Positions 6,621-14,435 of a stretch of DNA of 64,000 nt are shown piece by piece. The translations under genes were made by a program, and so were the position numbers. Origin of the DNA: Microbispora hainanensis (GTDB lineage: Bacteria > Actinomycetota > Actinomycetes > Streptosporangiales > Streptosporangiaceae). The stretch covers positions 8,680,001-8,744,000 of the forward strand of contig NZ_CP108086.1 in the NCBI RefSeq assembly GCF_036186745.1. The letters are read 5' to 3'. Under the pieces are notes generated by a model, which had not been told where the DNA came from, made no database searches, and was given only the letters and a program-made list of their open reading frames with translations. Positions within the stretch are counted from its first letter, which is position 1. Each line of letters begins with the position of its first letter.

Positions 6621-9506
6621 TCAGCTGCAGCCGCTGGTGCTGCCGCAACCCTCGCAGACGTAGCAGCTCCCGGCAGGGCGCATCTTGGTGCCGCAGGTCA
6701 TGCACAGCGGCGCGTCCGCCGTACGGCCCTGGTGGCTCTCCAGCGAGGCGCCGACCCGGCGCGGCTCCGGCACGGCCACCGGCGCTGCCGGGGCCTTCTC
6801 GACCGGCGCGGGCTGCGCCTTCTCGACCGGCGCCTGCCCGCTCTCGATCGGCGCCGACTGGGCGAGCGCGGCGGTGTCCACGTCCTGCAGCGCGGCCGGG
6901 TCCTCACCGCGCTGCTGCGCGGCCCGCTCGGACGCGGAGAAGATCCCGAGGGCGGCCCGGTCCTCGTACGGCAGGTAGTCGAGCGCGAGCCGCCGGAAGA
7001 TGTAGTCCATCACGGACTGCGCCATCCGGACGTCGGGGTCGTCGGTCATGCCCGCCGGCTCGAAGCGCATGTTGACGAACTTCTGCACGTACGTGTCGAG
7101 CGGCACGCCGTACTGGAGGCCGATCGAGATCGCCACGGAGAAGGCGTCCATCACGCCCGCGAGGGTCGAGCCCTGCTTGGACATCTTGAGGAAGACCTCG
7201 CCGAGACCGTCGTCGGGGTAGGACGAGGCGGTCATGTAGCCCTTGGCGCCGCCCACCGTGAAGCGGGTGGTGGTGCTCGGCCGCTGGTTGGGCATCCGCC
7301 GCCTGGTCGGCCGCGCGACCTCCACGACCTGGACGACCGGCTCCTTGTCCGCCGCCTCTGCGGGGGCCTCCTCGGAGGTCTTCTTCGCGACCGACAGCGG
7401 CTGGCCGACCTTGCAGTTGTCGCGGTAGACGGCCAGGGCCTTGAGGCCGAGCTTCCAGCCCTCCAGGTAGACCTGCTCGATGTCGTCCACGGTGGCCGAC
7501 TCGGGCAGGTTGACGGTCTTGGAGATGGCGCCGGACAGGAACGGCTGGACGGCCGCCATCATCCGGACGTGGCCCATCGGGGCGATGGCCCGCTCGCCCA
7601 TCGCGCAGTCGAACACCTCGTAGTGCTCCGGCCGCAGGCCGGGGGCGTCCACGACGTGGCCGTGCTCGGCGATGTACTCGACGATGGCCTCGACCTGCTC
7701 CTCCGGGTAGCCGAGCCGGCGCAGCGCCCGCGGGATCGTCTGGTTGACGATCTGCATCGAGCCGCCGCCGACGAGCTTCTTGAACTTCACCAGCGCCAGG
7801 TCGGGCTCGATGCCGGTGGTGTCGCAGTCCATCATCAGGCCGATGGTGCCGGTCGGGGCGAGCAGCGACGCCTGGGCGTTGCGGTAGCCGTTCTTCTCGC
7901 CCAGCTTGAGGCACTCCTGCCACTGCCGGGTGGCCTCGGTGTGCAGGGCCTTGTCCATGTCGCCGAGCGTGCGCAGGTCGTCGTTGGCCGCGGCGTGCTT
8001 GCGCATGACCCGCTTGTGCGGCTCGGCGTTGCGCTGGTAGCCGTCGTACGGGCCGACGATCCCGGCGATCTCGGCCGAGCGGCGGTAGGACACGGCGGTC
8101 ATCAGCGATGTGATCCCGGCCGCGATGGCCCGGCCGCCGTCGGAGTCGTACGCGTGCCCGGTCGCCATCAGCAGCGCGCCCAGGTTGGCGTAGCCGATGC
8201 CGAGCTGGCGGTACGCCCGGGTGGTCTCGGCGATCTTCTGCGTCGGGAAGTCGGCGAAGGTGATCGAGATGTCCATCGCGGTGATGATCAGCTCGGTGAC
8301 CTTCACGAAGGTCGCGACGTCGAAGGAGTCGTCGTCGCGCAGGAACTTCAGCAGGTTGATCGACGCGAGGTTGCACGAGGAGTTGTCCAGGTGGACGTAC
8401 TCCGAGCAGGGGTTGCTGGCCGTGATGCGCCCGGTCTCGGGGCAGGTGTGCCAGTCGTTGATCGTGTCGTCGTACTGCAGGCCGGGGTCGGCGCACTCCC
8501 AGGCGGCCTGGGCCATCTTGCGGAACAGCGACCGCGCCTCGACCTCTTCGATGACCTCGCCGGTCAGCCGGGCCCGCAGGCCGAACTTGTCGCCCGCCTC
8601 GACGGCCCGCATGAACTCGTCGGAGACCCGCACCGAGTTGTTGGCGTTCTGGTACTGCACGGACACGATGTCCTTGCCGCCGAGGTCCATGTCGAACCCG
8701 GCGTCGCGCAGCGCGCGGATCTTGTCCTCTTCGCGCGCCTTGGTCTCGATGAACTCCTCGATGTCGGGGTGGTCCACGTCGAGGACGACCATCTTGGCCG
8801 CCCGGCGGGTGGCGCCGCCCGACTTGATGGTGCCGGCGGAGGCGTCGGCGCCGCGCATGAAGGACACCGGGCCGCTGGCCGTGCCGCCGCTGGACAGCAG
8901 TTCCTTGGACGAGCGGATGCGGGAGAGGTTGACCCCGGAGCCGGAGCCGCCCTTGAAGATGACGCCCTCTTCCTTGTACCAGTCGAGGATCGACTCCATC
9001 GTGTCGTCCACGGCCAGGATGAAGCAGGCGCTCACCTGCTGGGGGGAGCGGGTGCCGACGTTGAACCACACCGGGGAGTTGAAGCTGAAGACCTGGTGGA
9101 TCAGCGCGTGCTTGAGCTCGTGGTCGAAGATCTCCGCGTCCTCGTCGGAGGCGAAGTAGCCGTTCTCGACGCCGGTCCTGGTGTAGACGCCCACGACCCG
9201 GTCGACGAGCTGCTTGAGGCTCGACTCGCGCTGCGGGGTGCCCACCGCCCCGCGGAAGTACTTGGTGGTGACGATGTTGGCCGCGTTGACCGACCAGAAG
9301 TCCGGGAACTCCACGCCGTGCTGCTCGAAGTTGACCGAGCCGTCCCGCCAGTTCGTCATCACGACGTCGCGCCGCTCCCAGCGGACCTCGTCGTACGGGT
9401 GGACACCCGGGGTGGTGAAGATGCGCTTCATCTTCAGGCCCTTGCGCGGGCGCTTGCCCGGGCGACCCCCCGCACCCGACACCGTGCCGCTCACGGTCTC
9501 CGTCAT
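6621..9506 (-). CDS. nrdJ: adenosylcobalamin-dependent (class II) ribonucleotide reductase
   Basis: A 961-residue vitamin B12-dependent ribonucleoside-diphosphate reductase, which makes dNTP precursors without oxygen or an iron radical subunit. It carries the NrdJ hallmarks: the N-terminal TTPGVHPYDEVRWERRDVV region, ACFILAVDD and GGSGSGVNLSRIRS in the catalytic barrel, NPCSEYVHLDNSSCNLASIN, and APTGTIGLMMDCDTTGIEPD. The C terminus has a four-cysteine zinc-binding tail (CMTCGTKM and CYVCEGCG), with a Pro/Ala-rich linker before it. The ATG at 9506 follows a strong GGGAGGGGGA. It lies 118 nt downstream of nrdR on the same strand. Control by NrdR boxes upstream of nrdR is likely; a B12 riboswitch is not evident in the short gap. 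Confidence 0.96.
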   Translation of the reverse strand: MTETVSGTVSGAGGRPGKRPRKGLKMKRIFTTPGVHPYDEVRWERRDVVMTNWRDGSVNFEQHGVEFPDFWSVNAANIVTTKYFRGAVGTPQRESSLKQLVDRVVGVYTRTGVENGYFASDEDAEIFDHELKHALIHQVFSFNSPVWFNVGTRSPQQVSACFILAVDDTMESILDWYKEEGVIFKGGSGSGVNLSRIRSSKELLSSGGTASGPVSFMRGADASAGTIKSGGATRRAAKMVVLDVDHPDIEEFIETKAREEDKIRALRDAGFDMDLGGKDIVSVQYQNANNSVRVSDEFMRAVEAGDKFGLRARLTGEVIEEVEARSLFRKMAQAAWECADPGLQYDDTINDWHTCPETGRITASNPCSEYVHLDNSSCNLASINLLKFLRDDDSFDVATFVKVTELIITAMDISITFADFPTQKIAETTRAYRQLGIGYANLGALLMATGHAYDSDGGRAIAAGITSLMTAVSYRRSAEIAGIVGPYDGYQRNAEPHKRVMRKHAAANDDLRTLGDMDKALHTEATRQWQECLKLGEKNGYRNAQASLLAPTGTIGLMMDCDTTGIEPDLALVKFKKLVGGGSMQIVNQTIPRALRRLGYPEEQVEAIVEYIAEHGHVVDAPGLRPEHYEVFDCAMGERAIAPMGHVRMMAAVQPFLSGAISKTVNLPESATVDDIEQVYLEGWKLGLKALAVYRDNCKVGQPLSVAKKTSEEAPAEAADKEPVVQVVEVARPTRRRMPNQRPSTTTRFTVGGAKGYMTASSYPDDGLGEVFLKMSKQGSTLAGVMDAFSVAISIGLQYGVPLDTYVQKFVNMRFEPAGMTDDPDVRMAQSVMDYIFRRLALDYLPYEDRAALGIFSASERAAQQRGEDPAALQDVDTAALAQSAPIESGQAPVEKAQPAPVEKAPAAPVAVPEPRRVGASLESHQGRTADAPLCMTCGTKMRPAGSCYVCEGCGSTSGCS

Positions 9507-9624
9507 GACTTCCCCCTCCCAGGGCCCGATGGAGCCCCTTCTCCGGACCACGCTCGTTGAAACCACATAGTCGCGGTGCGCCGTCGCGCCCCGCCCGCCT
9601 CGTCCCGGTCCCCCGGAAGGCGTC

Positions 9625-10104
9625 TTATTCCTCGCCCCCGGTGCCATGGGCTGCGGTGCCGTGGGCCGCGCGGAGCCGCTCGATCTCCGCCTCGAAGTCC
9701 GCCAGCGTCTCGAAGCTGCGGTAGACCGACGCGAAGCGCAGGTAGGCCACCTCGTCGAGATCGCGGAGCGGGCCCAGGATGGCCAGGCCGACCTCGTGGG
9801 AGGCGATCTCGGCCGCGCCCGTGCCCCGGATGCTCTCCTCGACGCGCTGCCCGAGCTGGGCGAGGGAGTCCTCGCTGACCGGGCGCCCCTGACAGGCCCG
9901 CCGCACGCCGGCGATGACCTTCTCGCGGGAGAACGGCTCGGTGACTCCGCTGCGCTTGCTCACCATCAGCAGTACGGTCTCCTGCGTGGTGAACCTGCGC
10001 CCGCACTCGGGACAGGTGCGCCGGCGACGGATCGCCGCCCCGTCCTCTGCCGCGCGGCTGTCCACGACCCGGGTGTCCGGGTGGCGACAGAACGGACAGT
10101 GCAC
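9625..10104 (-). CDS. nrdR: transcriptional repressor NrdR
   Basis: A 159-residue NrdR, the zinc-finger/ATP-cone repressor of ribonucleotide reductase genes that senses ATP/dATP. The N-terminal zinc ribbon is explicit: HCPFCRHPDTRVVDSR and RRRTCPECGRRFTT. The ATP-cone follows (VSKRSGVTEPFSREKVIAGV). GTG 10104 is preferred over longer in-frame starts because GGGAGGCG lies at the right distance and the protein then begins at the conserved zinc ribbon. It is cotranscribed with nrdJ. Two tandem NrdR boxes lie 31-78 nt upstream, so autoregulation is expected. Confidence 0.95.
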   Translation of the reverse strand: MHCPFCRHPDTRVVDSRAAEDGAAIRRRRTCPECGRRFTTQETVLLMVSKRSGVTEPFSREKVIAGVRRACQGRPVSEDSLAQLGQRVEESIRGTGAAEIASHEVGLAILGPLRDLDEVAYLRFASVYRSFETLADFEAEIERLRAAHGTAAHGTGGEE

Positions 10105-10134
10105 TTCATCGCCTCCCTGAACGCACATCCCCGA

Positions 10135-10182
10135 ACACAAGGTGTGGTGAACTTACACCGGTGTGACTACTAGATGTTGTGG
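10135..10182 (-). promoter_or_regulatory. tandem NrdR boxes upstream of nrdR-nrdJ
   Basis: Two 16-bp sites, ACACAAGGTGTGGTGA (10135-10150) and CTACTAGATGTTGTGG (10167-10182), separated by 16 bp (32 bp, about three helical turns, centre to centre). Site 1 keeps the CAC.A....T.GTG core of known NrdR boxes; site 2 keeps A.C.A....T.GT.G. The known operators are also paired at this kind of spacing. The call is by eye, not by motif search. Confidence 0.6.
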
Positions 10183-10458
10183 TCCAACCGTAGGAGCGCC
10201 CGACCTTGAACGCAAGTCGAACCGGCCTTGGGCAAGGAAGTCCCTGCTCCGCCCGCGTGTCGCACCCCGGGTCACGGCCGCATCACGCGCCCCGGCCGTC
10301 GTGGAATAGGCCGTTTACGCGCCTTTTCCCGGCCGCTTTTCGTACGGCTTCTGACCTGCGCCTACAGCGGCCGAAGAAGATCGGGGAAATCGAACACGGG
10401 ATCGATCGAACTCCCGTACGATGAAGGCGGACGGCGAGATCGGCGATTTCGCTGGATA

Positions 10459-10499
10459 TCGAACAATTGTTTGACGGTGATCTTGAATCGCGGTACGGT
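10459..10499 (+). promoter_or_regulatory. lexA promoter with SOS (LexA) box on the -35
   Basis: TCGAACAATTGTTTGA (10459-10474) matches the Gram-positive/actinobacterial LexA box CGAAC-N4-GTTCG except for one base in the right arm. It overlaps a -35 TTGACG (10471-10476), which is followed by a 17-nt spacer and -10 TACGGT (10494-10499). This is a classic autoregulated lexA promoter. A weaker second site, TCGAACTCCCGTACGA, lies at 10406-10421. Confidence 0.8.
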
Positions 10500-10541
10500 C
10501 GCTCTGTGCGACACGAGGAACACGGATTGAGAGGTGGCATC

Positions 10542-11255
10542 GTGAGTGACCGAAGTGAGCAGGCGAATGGCGTCAGCGACCTCGCGGTTCGCAGGCGCGA
10601 CTCGCTTGGCCTCACCCCCAGGCAGCGGAAGATTCTCGAGGTGATCCGCGACTCGGTCCAGCAGCGCGGTTATCCGCCGTCCATGCGGGAGATCGGGGAA
10701 GCGGTCCAGCTGACCAGCACCTCCAGCGTGTCGCACCAGCTCACGGCGCTCCAGCGTAAGGGCTACCTCCGGCGTGATCCCCATCGGCCCCGGGCCCTGG
10801 AGGTCCGGCTGCCGGGCGAGCCGGTGCTGTGGGTGGACCCCGACGCCACCTCCGAGGAGGAGCCCGGGTTCAGCCGGCCCACCGCGGCCTACGTGCCGCT
10901 GGTCGGCCGCATCGCGGCCGGTGGGCCCATCCTCGCCGAGCAGAGCATCGAGGACGTGTTCGCCCTGCCCAAGCAGCTCGTGGGCGAGGGCACGCTGTTC
11001 CTGCTCCAGGTCTCCGGCGACTCGATGATCGAGGCCGCCATCGCCGACGGCGACTGGGTCGTGGTCCGGCAGCAGCCGGTCGCCGACAACGGCGACATCG
11101 TGGCCGCGATGATCGACGGCGAGGCCACCGTGAAGACCTTCAAGCGCAAGGACGGGCACGTGTGGCTGGTGCCGCACAACCCCAACTACGAGCCGATCCC
11201 GGGCGACGAGGCCACCGTGCTCGGCAAGGTCACGGCTGTCCTTCGCAAGCTGTAG
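10542..11255 (+). CDS. lexA: SOS-response repressor and protease LexA
   Basis: A 237-residue LexA. The N-terminal winged helix reads LTPRQRKILEVIRDSVQQRG, YPPSMREIGEAVQLTSTSSV and HQLTALQRKGYLRRDPHRPR. The C-terminal S24 latent peptidase has the Ala-Gly self-cleavage site in GRIAAGGPI, the nucleophile serine in SGDSMIEA and the catalytic lysine in ATVKTFKR. GTG 10542 is chosen for its GAGAGG at 7 nt; the frame is open upstream. A LexA box sits on its own promoter. RecA-stimulated autocleavage would derepress the SOS regulon; mutasome or recA genes are not in this window. Confidence 0.96.
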   Translation: MSDRSEQANGVSDLAVRRRDSLGLTPRQRKILEVIRDSVQQRGYPPSMREIGEAVQLTSTSSVSHQLTALQRKGYLRRDPHRPRALEVRLPGEPVLWVDPDATSEEEPGFSRPTAAYVPLVGRIAAGGPILAEQSIEDVFALPKQLVGEGTLFLLQVSGDSMIEAAIADGDWVVVRQQPVADNGDIVAAMIDGEATVKTFKRKDGHVWLVPHNPNYEPIPGDEATVLGKVTAVLRKL

Positions 11256-11263
11256 CCGCGCCG

Positions 11264-11315
11264 GCGCCCCGCGGCACGACGGGATCGCGGGGCGCGGCGG
11301 CCGCCTTTTCGGCGG
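11264..11315 (+). terminator. probable lexA terminator (two hairpins)
   Basis: A 9-bp stem GCGCCCCGC / GCGGGGCGC (11264-11295, 14-nt loop) is followed by CCGCC-TTTTC-GGCGG (11301-11315). There is no T tract after either. Confidence 0.5.
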
Positions 11316-11343
11316 TCGTCAACCGGCAATTAGGGTGAGTCGG

Positions 11344-12438
11344 ATGAAGCTCGACTCCCTCTCCCTCGACGCGGCCCGGGGCCGTGACGGAATCAAGTGG
11401 GCGCAGGCCGCGCCCGGCGTCATCCCCGCCTGGGTCGCCGACATGGACTTCCCCGTGCCCGACGTGGTCACGGAGGCCATAGCGCGACGCGCCGCCAAGG
11501 ACCTCGGCTATCCCGCCTGGCTGGACACCCCGACCGCGGGACCACTGGCGGAGGCGTTCGCCGAGCGGATGGAGACGCGGCACGGCTGGCGGGCCGATCC
11601 GGCCCACGTGCGGTCCTTCACCGACCTCAACCAGGCTCTCCAGGTGCTGCTGCACGTCCTGACCGAGCCCGGCGACGCCGTGGCACTGCACGTCCCCGCC
11701 TACGACCCCTTCCTCACCACCATCACCGGGATGAACCGCCGCCTGGTGCCCATGCCGCTGACGGCCGACGGCAGGTTCGAGGTCCCCGGAGAGCCCGTCA
11801 GTGTGCTCCTGCTGGTCAACCCGCAGAACCCGTCGGGCCGTTCGTTCACCCGTGAGGAGCTCGAAGGCGTCGCCGCGTACGCCGATCGGCACGGCACGCT
11901 GGTGATCGCCGACGAGATCCACGCCGACCTGACGTACGCCCCGAAGCGGCACATCCCGTTCGCCACGATCCTCCCCGAGCGCACGGTCACGCTGACCTCC
12001 GCCAGCAAGGCCTTCAACATGGGCGGACTGCACTGCTCGGTGGCCCACCTCGGCGCGAAGGAGGCCAGGGACGCACTCGGCCGCCAGCCCGCCCACATCT
12101 TCGGCGCGCCCAGCGTGCTCGGGGTGGAGGCCACGGTGGCCGCCTGGCGGCACGGCGACGCGTGGCTGGAGGAGGTGCTGGCGATCCTCGACCGCAACCG
12201 CAGGCTCGTCGCCGAGCGGCTCCCGTCGGTCGGCTACCGCGTTCCCGAGGCCACCTATCTCGCGTGGCTCGACTTCGGGGTGCCCGGCGCGGCGGCGTTC
12301 GTCGAGCGGGAGGCCCGGGTCAGGCTCAACCCGGGCCCGATGTACGGAGGCGGCGACACCTTCGCCCGCCTCAACTTCGCGACATCGGCGGCGATCCTGG
12401 AGGAGATCCTGTCGAGGATCGCCGCCGTGCTGACGTGA
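11344..12438 (+). CDS. PLP-dependent aminotransferase/C-S lyase (MalY/PatB type)
   Basis: A 364-residue fold-type I PLP enzyme of the MalY/PatB cystathionine beta-lyase group, which cleaves C-S bonds of cystathionine or cysteine conjugates. Supporting segments are AWVADMDFPVPDVV near the N terminus (typical of MalY), LLVNPQNPSGRSFTREEL, VIADEIHADLTY and the Schiff-base lysine in TLTSASKAFNMGGLHC. The C-terminal RLNFATSAAILEEIL is the usual substrate-carboxylate arginine region. ATG 11344 is preferred to GTG 11335 because AGGGTGAG lies 6-7 nt upstream. It ends 9 nt from the convergent cellulase stop. Confidence 0.85.
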   Translation: MKLDSLSLDAARGRDGIKWAQAAPGVIPAWVADMDFPVPDVVTEAIARRAAKDLGYPAWLDTPTAGPLAEAFAERMETRHGWRADPAHVRSFTDLNQALQVLLHVLTEPGDAVALHVPAYDPFLTTITGMNRRLVPMPLTADGRFEVPGEPVSVLLLVNPQNPSGRSFTREELEGVAAYADRHGTLVIADEIHADLTYAPKRHIPFATILPERTVTLTSASKAFNMGGLHCSVAHLGAKEARDALGRQPAHIFGAPSVLGVEATVAAWRHGDAWLEEVLAILDRNRRLVAERLPSVGYRVPEATYLAWLDFGVPGAAAFVEREARVRLNPGPMYGGGDTFARLNFATSAAILEEILSRIAAVLT

Positions 12439-12447
12439 CGCGCCCGC

Positions 12448-14115
12448 TCAGCTCGCCGTACAGGTGACCGAGGACGGAACGCCGTTGCTGCCCGACCAGC
12501 TTCCGTTGAAGCCGAACGCGGTCGAGGCGCCGGCGCCCAGCGTGCCGTTGTAGGACATGTTCGTCACCGTGACGTTGGACCCGCTCGCGCTGAGCGTGCC
12601 GTTCCAGAGCTGCGTGATGCTCTGGCCGTTCGGGAAGGACCAGTTCACTGTCCAGCCCGAGATGGCCGACGAACCCGCCTTGACCGTGACCTCGCCCTGG
12701 AAGCCGCCGGGATACTCGTTGACGACCTTGTACGTGGCCGTGCAGGTCTTCCCGCCCGGCGACGAGGGAGACGCGGACGGCGACGGGGAGGGAGACGGCG
12801 AGGGAGACGGCGATGGGGAGGGCGACCGAGTCGGAGACGCCGACGGCGAGGCCGAGGGCGAGGGCGAGGGCGACACCGGCGGCGTCGGGGTGCCACCACC
12901 GCCGGTCGGCGGGATCAGGTAGGGCGAGATGATGCTCTGCTTGGCCTGGTCGACCGTCGCCCAGTCGTCCTTGAGAATGCCGCCCGTGTCACCCGAGTTG
13001 GGGTTCCACGACCAGTAGGTGAACGACATGCCGTTCACGCCGGTGCCCATGTACTTCATGAGCTCCTGGAGCCAGATCTTGTCGATGTTGCTGGCGAGCG
13101 TCGTGCCGAACTCGCCGACCATGATCGGGGCGATGTTCTGCTTGTAGAGGTAGCCCCAGTACTTGTCCCAGATGGCCGGCATGTTGGCCGGGTAGGACGG
13201 GTCGTCGAACCAGTTCTGGTGGAAGACCGAGGTGGCGTACTCGTGGGGCGAGTAGACGAGCCGGTTGGCCACGTTGAGCCGCACCGGATACTGCCCGGCC
13301 TTGGTGAGGTTGCCGCCCCACCAGCCGCAGTCCTCGTCGTTGCTGGGGTCGTTGTCCCAGACGTTGGACTCGCCGCCGCTCGGGCAGCTCACGCCCTCCA
13401 CGAAGATCAGCCAGTTGGGCTGCACGGACAGGATCGCGTTGCCGGCCCGCTCGGCCGCCAGGCGCCAGTCGCGCGACTCGTCGCCGCAGCCCCAGCAGGA
13501 GCCCTTCGCGTTCGGGTTGGTGCCGTCGGCGTGCGGCTCGTTGTGCAGGTCGGCCCCGATGACGGTGGGGTTGCCCGCGTAGTGCTGGGCCAGCGACTTC
13601 CAGTCGTTGATCCAGGTCGACTCGGGGACGCCGGAGGTGTACCACAGCGCCGTCTGGCCCGCGCTGGTCGGGCGGTGCCGGTCGAGGATGATCCGCATGC
13701 CCTTCTGGCCCGCGTAGTCCACGACCTTGTCGAGGATCTGCAGCGGGGACAGGCCGATCAGGTCGGGGTTGGAGTAGGTGTTGACGCTCGTCGCCTGCGC
13801 GCCCGGCTTCAGCGCGTCGTCGGAGAACGGCACCCGGATGGTGTTGTAACCGAGGCTCGCCATGAGGTCGAGCTGGCTCTTCCACGGGTTGTTCGCCCAC
13901 AACCCGTGGAAGGTCTTGTTGTCGGTCTCCATGCCGAACCAGTTGATGCCGGTCAGCCGGACCGTCGCGCCGGTGCTGTCGACGATCTTGTTCCCGCTGG
14001 TGTGCAGGTAGCCGGTGCCCGTGCCGGCGGCGTTAGCCGGTGACCCGGTGACGACGAGCACGGTCGCCGCAACCGCGGCGGCGGTCGTCAGCCCGCCGAG
14101 AATTCGTCTGTACAA
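12448..14115 (-). CDS. secreted GH5 endoglucanase with CBM2
   Basis: A 555-residue extracellular cellulase. Residues 1-29 form a Sec signal peptide (hydrophobic AAAVAATVLVVTG, cleavage after ANA). The glycoside hydrolase family 5 domain spans about 30-400, with acid/base Glu193 in LHNEPH and nucleophile Glu336 in GEFGTT. A Pro-Ser linker rich in SPSP repeats covers about 405-455. A C-terminal family 2 carbohydrate-binding module (about 457-555) contains YKVVNEYPGGFQGEVTVKAG and the cellulose-stacking Trp residues. The start is TTG at 14115, supported by GGGAGG 6 nt upstream and by the signal peptide beginning there. It hydrolyses beta-1,4-glucans. A nested inverted repeat in its leader may be regulatory. 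Confidence 0.95.
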   Translation of the reverse strand: MYRRILGGLTTAAAVAATVLVVTGSPANAAGTGTGYLHTSGNKIVDSTGATVRLTGINWFGMETDNKTFHGLWANNPWKSQLDLMASLGYNTIRVPFSDDALKPGAQATSVNTYSNPDLIGLSPLQILDKVVDYAGQKGMRIILDRHRPTSAGQTALWYTSGVPESTWINDWKSLAQHYAGNPTVIGADLHNEPHADGTNPNAKGSCWGCGDESRDWRLAAERAGNAILSVQPNWLIFVEGVSCPSGGESNVWDNDPSNDEDCGWWGGNLTKAGQYPVRLNVANRLVYSPHEYATSVFHQNWFDDPSYPANMPAIWDKYWGYLYKQNIAPIMVGEFGTTLASNIDKIWLQELMKYMGTGVNGMSFTYWSWNPNSGDTGGILKDDWATVDQAKQSIISPYLIPPTGGGGTPTPPVSPSPSPSASPSASPTRSPSPSPSPSPSPSPSPSASPSSPGGKTCTATYKVVNEYPGGFQGEVTVKAGSSAISGWTVNWSFPNGQSITQLWNGTLSASGSNVTVTNMSYNGTLGAGASTAFGFNGSWSGSNGVPSSVTCTAS

Positions 14116-14157
14116 GACGTGCCTCCCACGCGGGGCGCACGCCGACGGCGAGCCATA

Positions 14158-14218
14158 CGGTCAGGCGCGCACCCCAGACCACCGCCGGAGCGGTGGTGGT
14201 CGCGGCATGCCCTGACCG
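14158..14218 (-). promoter_or_regulatory. nested inverted repeats upstream of the cellulase gene
   Basis: Outer arms CGGTCAGG (14158-14165) and CCTGACCG (14211-14218) are perfectly complementary. They enclose a second perfect pair, ACCACCGC / GCGGTGGT (14178-14197, CGGA loop). The element ends 43 nt before the cellulase start codon. It could be an operator pair or a structured leader. No CebR-like TGGGAGCGCTCCCA box is present. Confidence 0.4.
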
Positions 14219-14318
14219 CACGCCTACATCGATATGAACTGGTTTTGTGGCTCGGGCGTAATTTTGTCCGGAAGGCCAGTCCATCGTCAACGTCCCGTCA
14301 CGGCACCATGCCCCGCAG

Positions 14319-14380
14319 GCAATCGAGCACCATGCTGTGCACGCAATCGAGCACCGTGCTGTGCACGCAATCGAGCACAT
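14319..14380. repeat. 24-bp tandem repeat, 2.5 copies
   Basis: Two copies of GCAATCGAGCAC[C]..GCTGTGCAC (14319-14342 and 14343-14366) differ at one base, and a third partial copy starts at 14367. It lies in the 320-bp gap between the cellulase start and the end of the tricorn-like gene. No gene is visible in this gap. Confidence 0.75.
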
Positions 14381-14435
14381 GCCCCGCACGGCACCATGGC
14401 ACCGTACGGGGGCACGGGGGCACGGGGGCACGGCG

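Noticed and set aside
6564..9560. 998-residue plus-strand frame opposite nrdJ
   Set aside because: An antisense shadow of a high-GC gene: Arg/Gly/His-rich, no recognisable domain, while nrdJ on the other strand is certain.
9507..9624. B12 riboswitch controlling nrdJ
   Set aside because: The 118-nt gap has no cobalamin-box sequence and is too short for the known fold. Control through nrdR boxes fits better.
12770..12900. Short-period SPSP-coding repeat as a separate satellite
   Set aside because: It is the normal Pro-Ser linker of the secreted cellulase.
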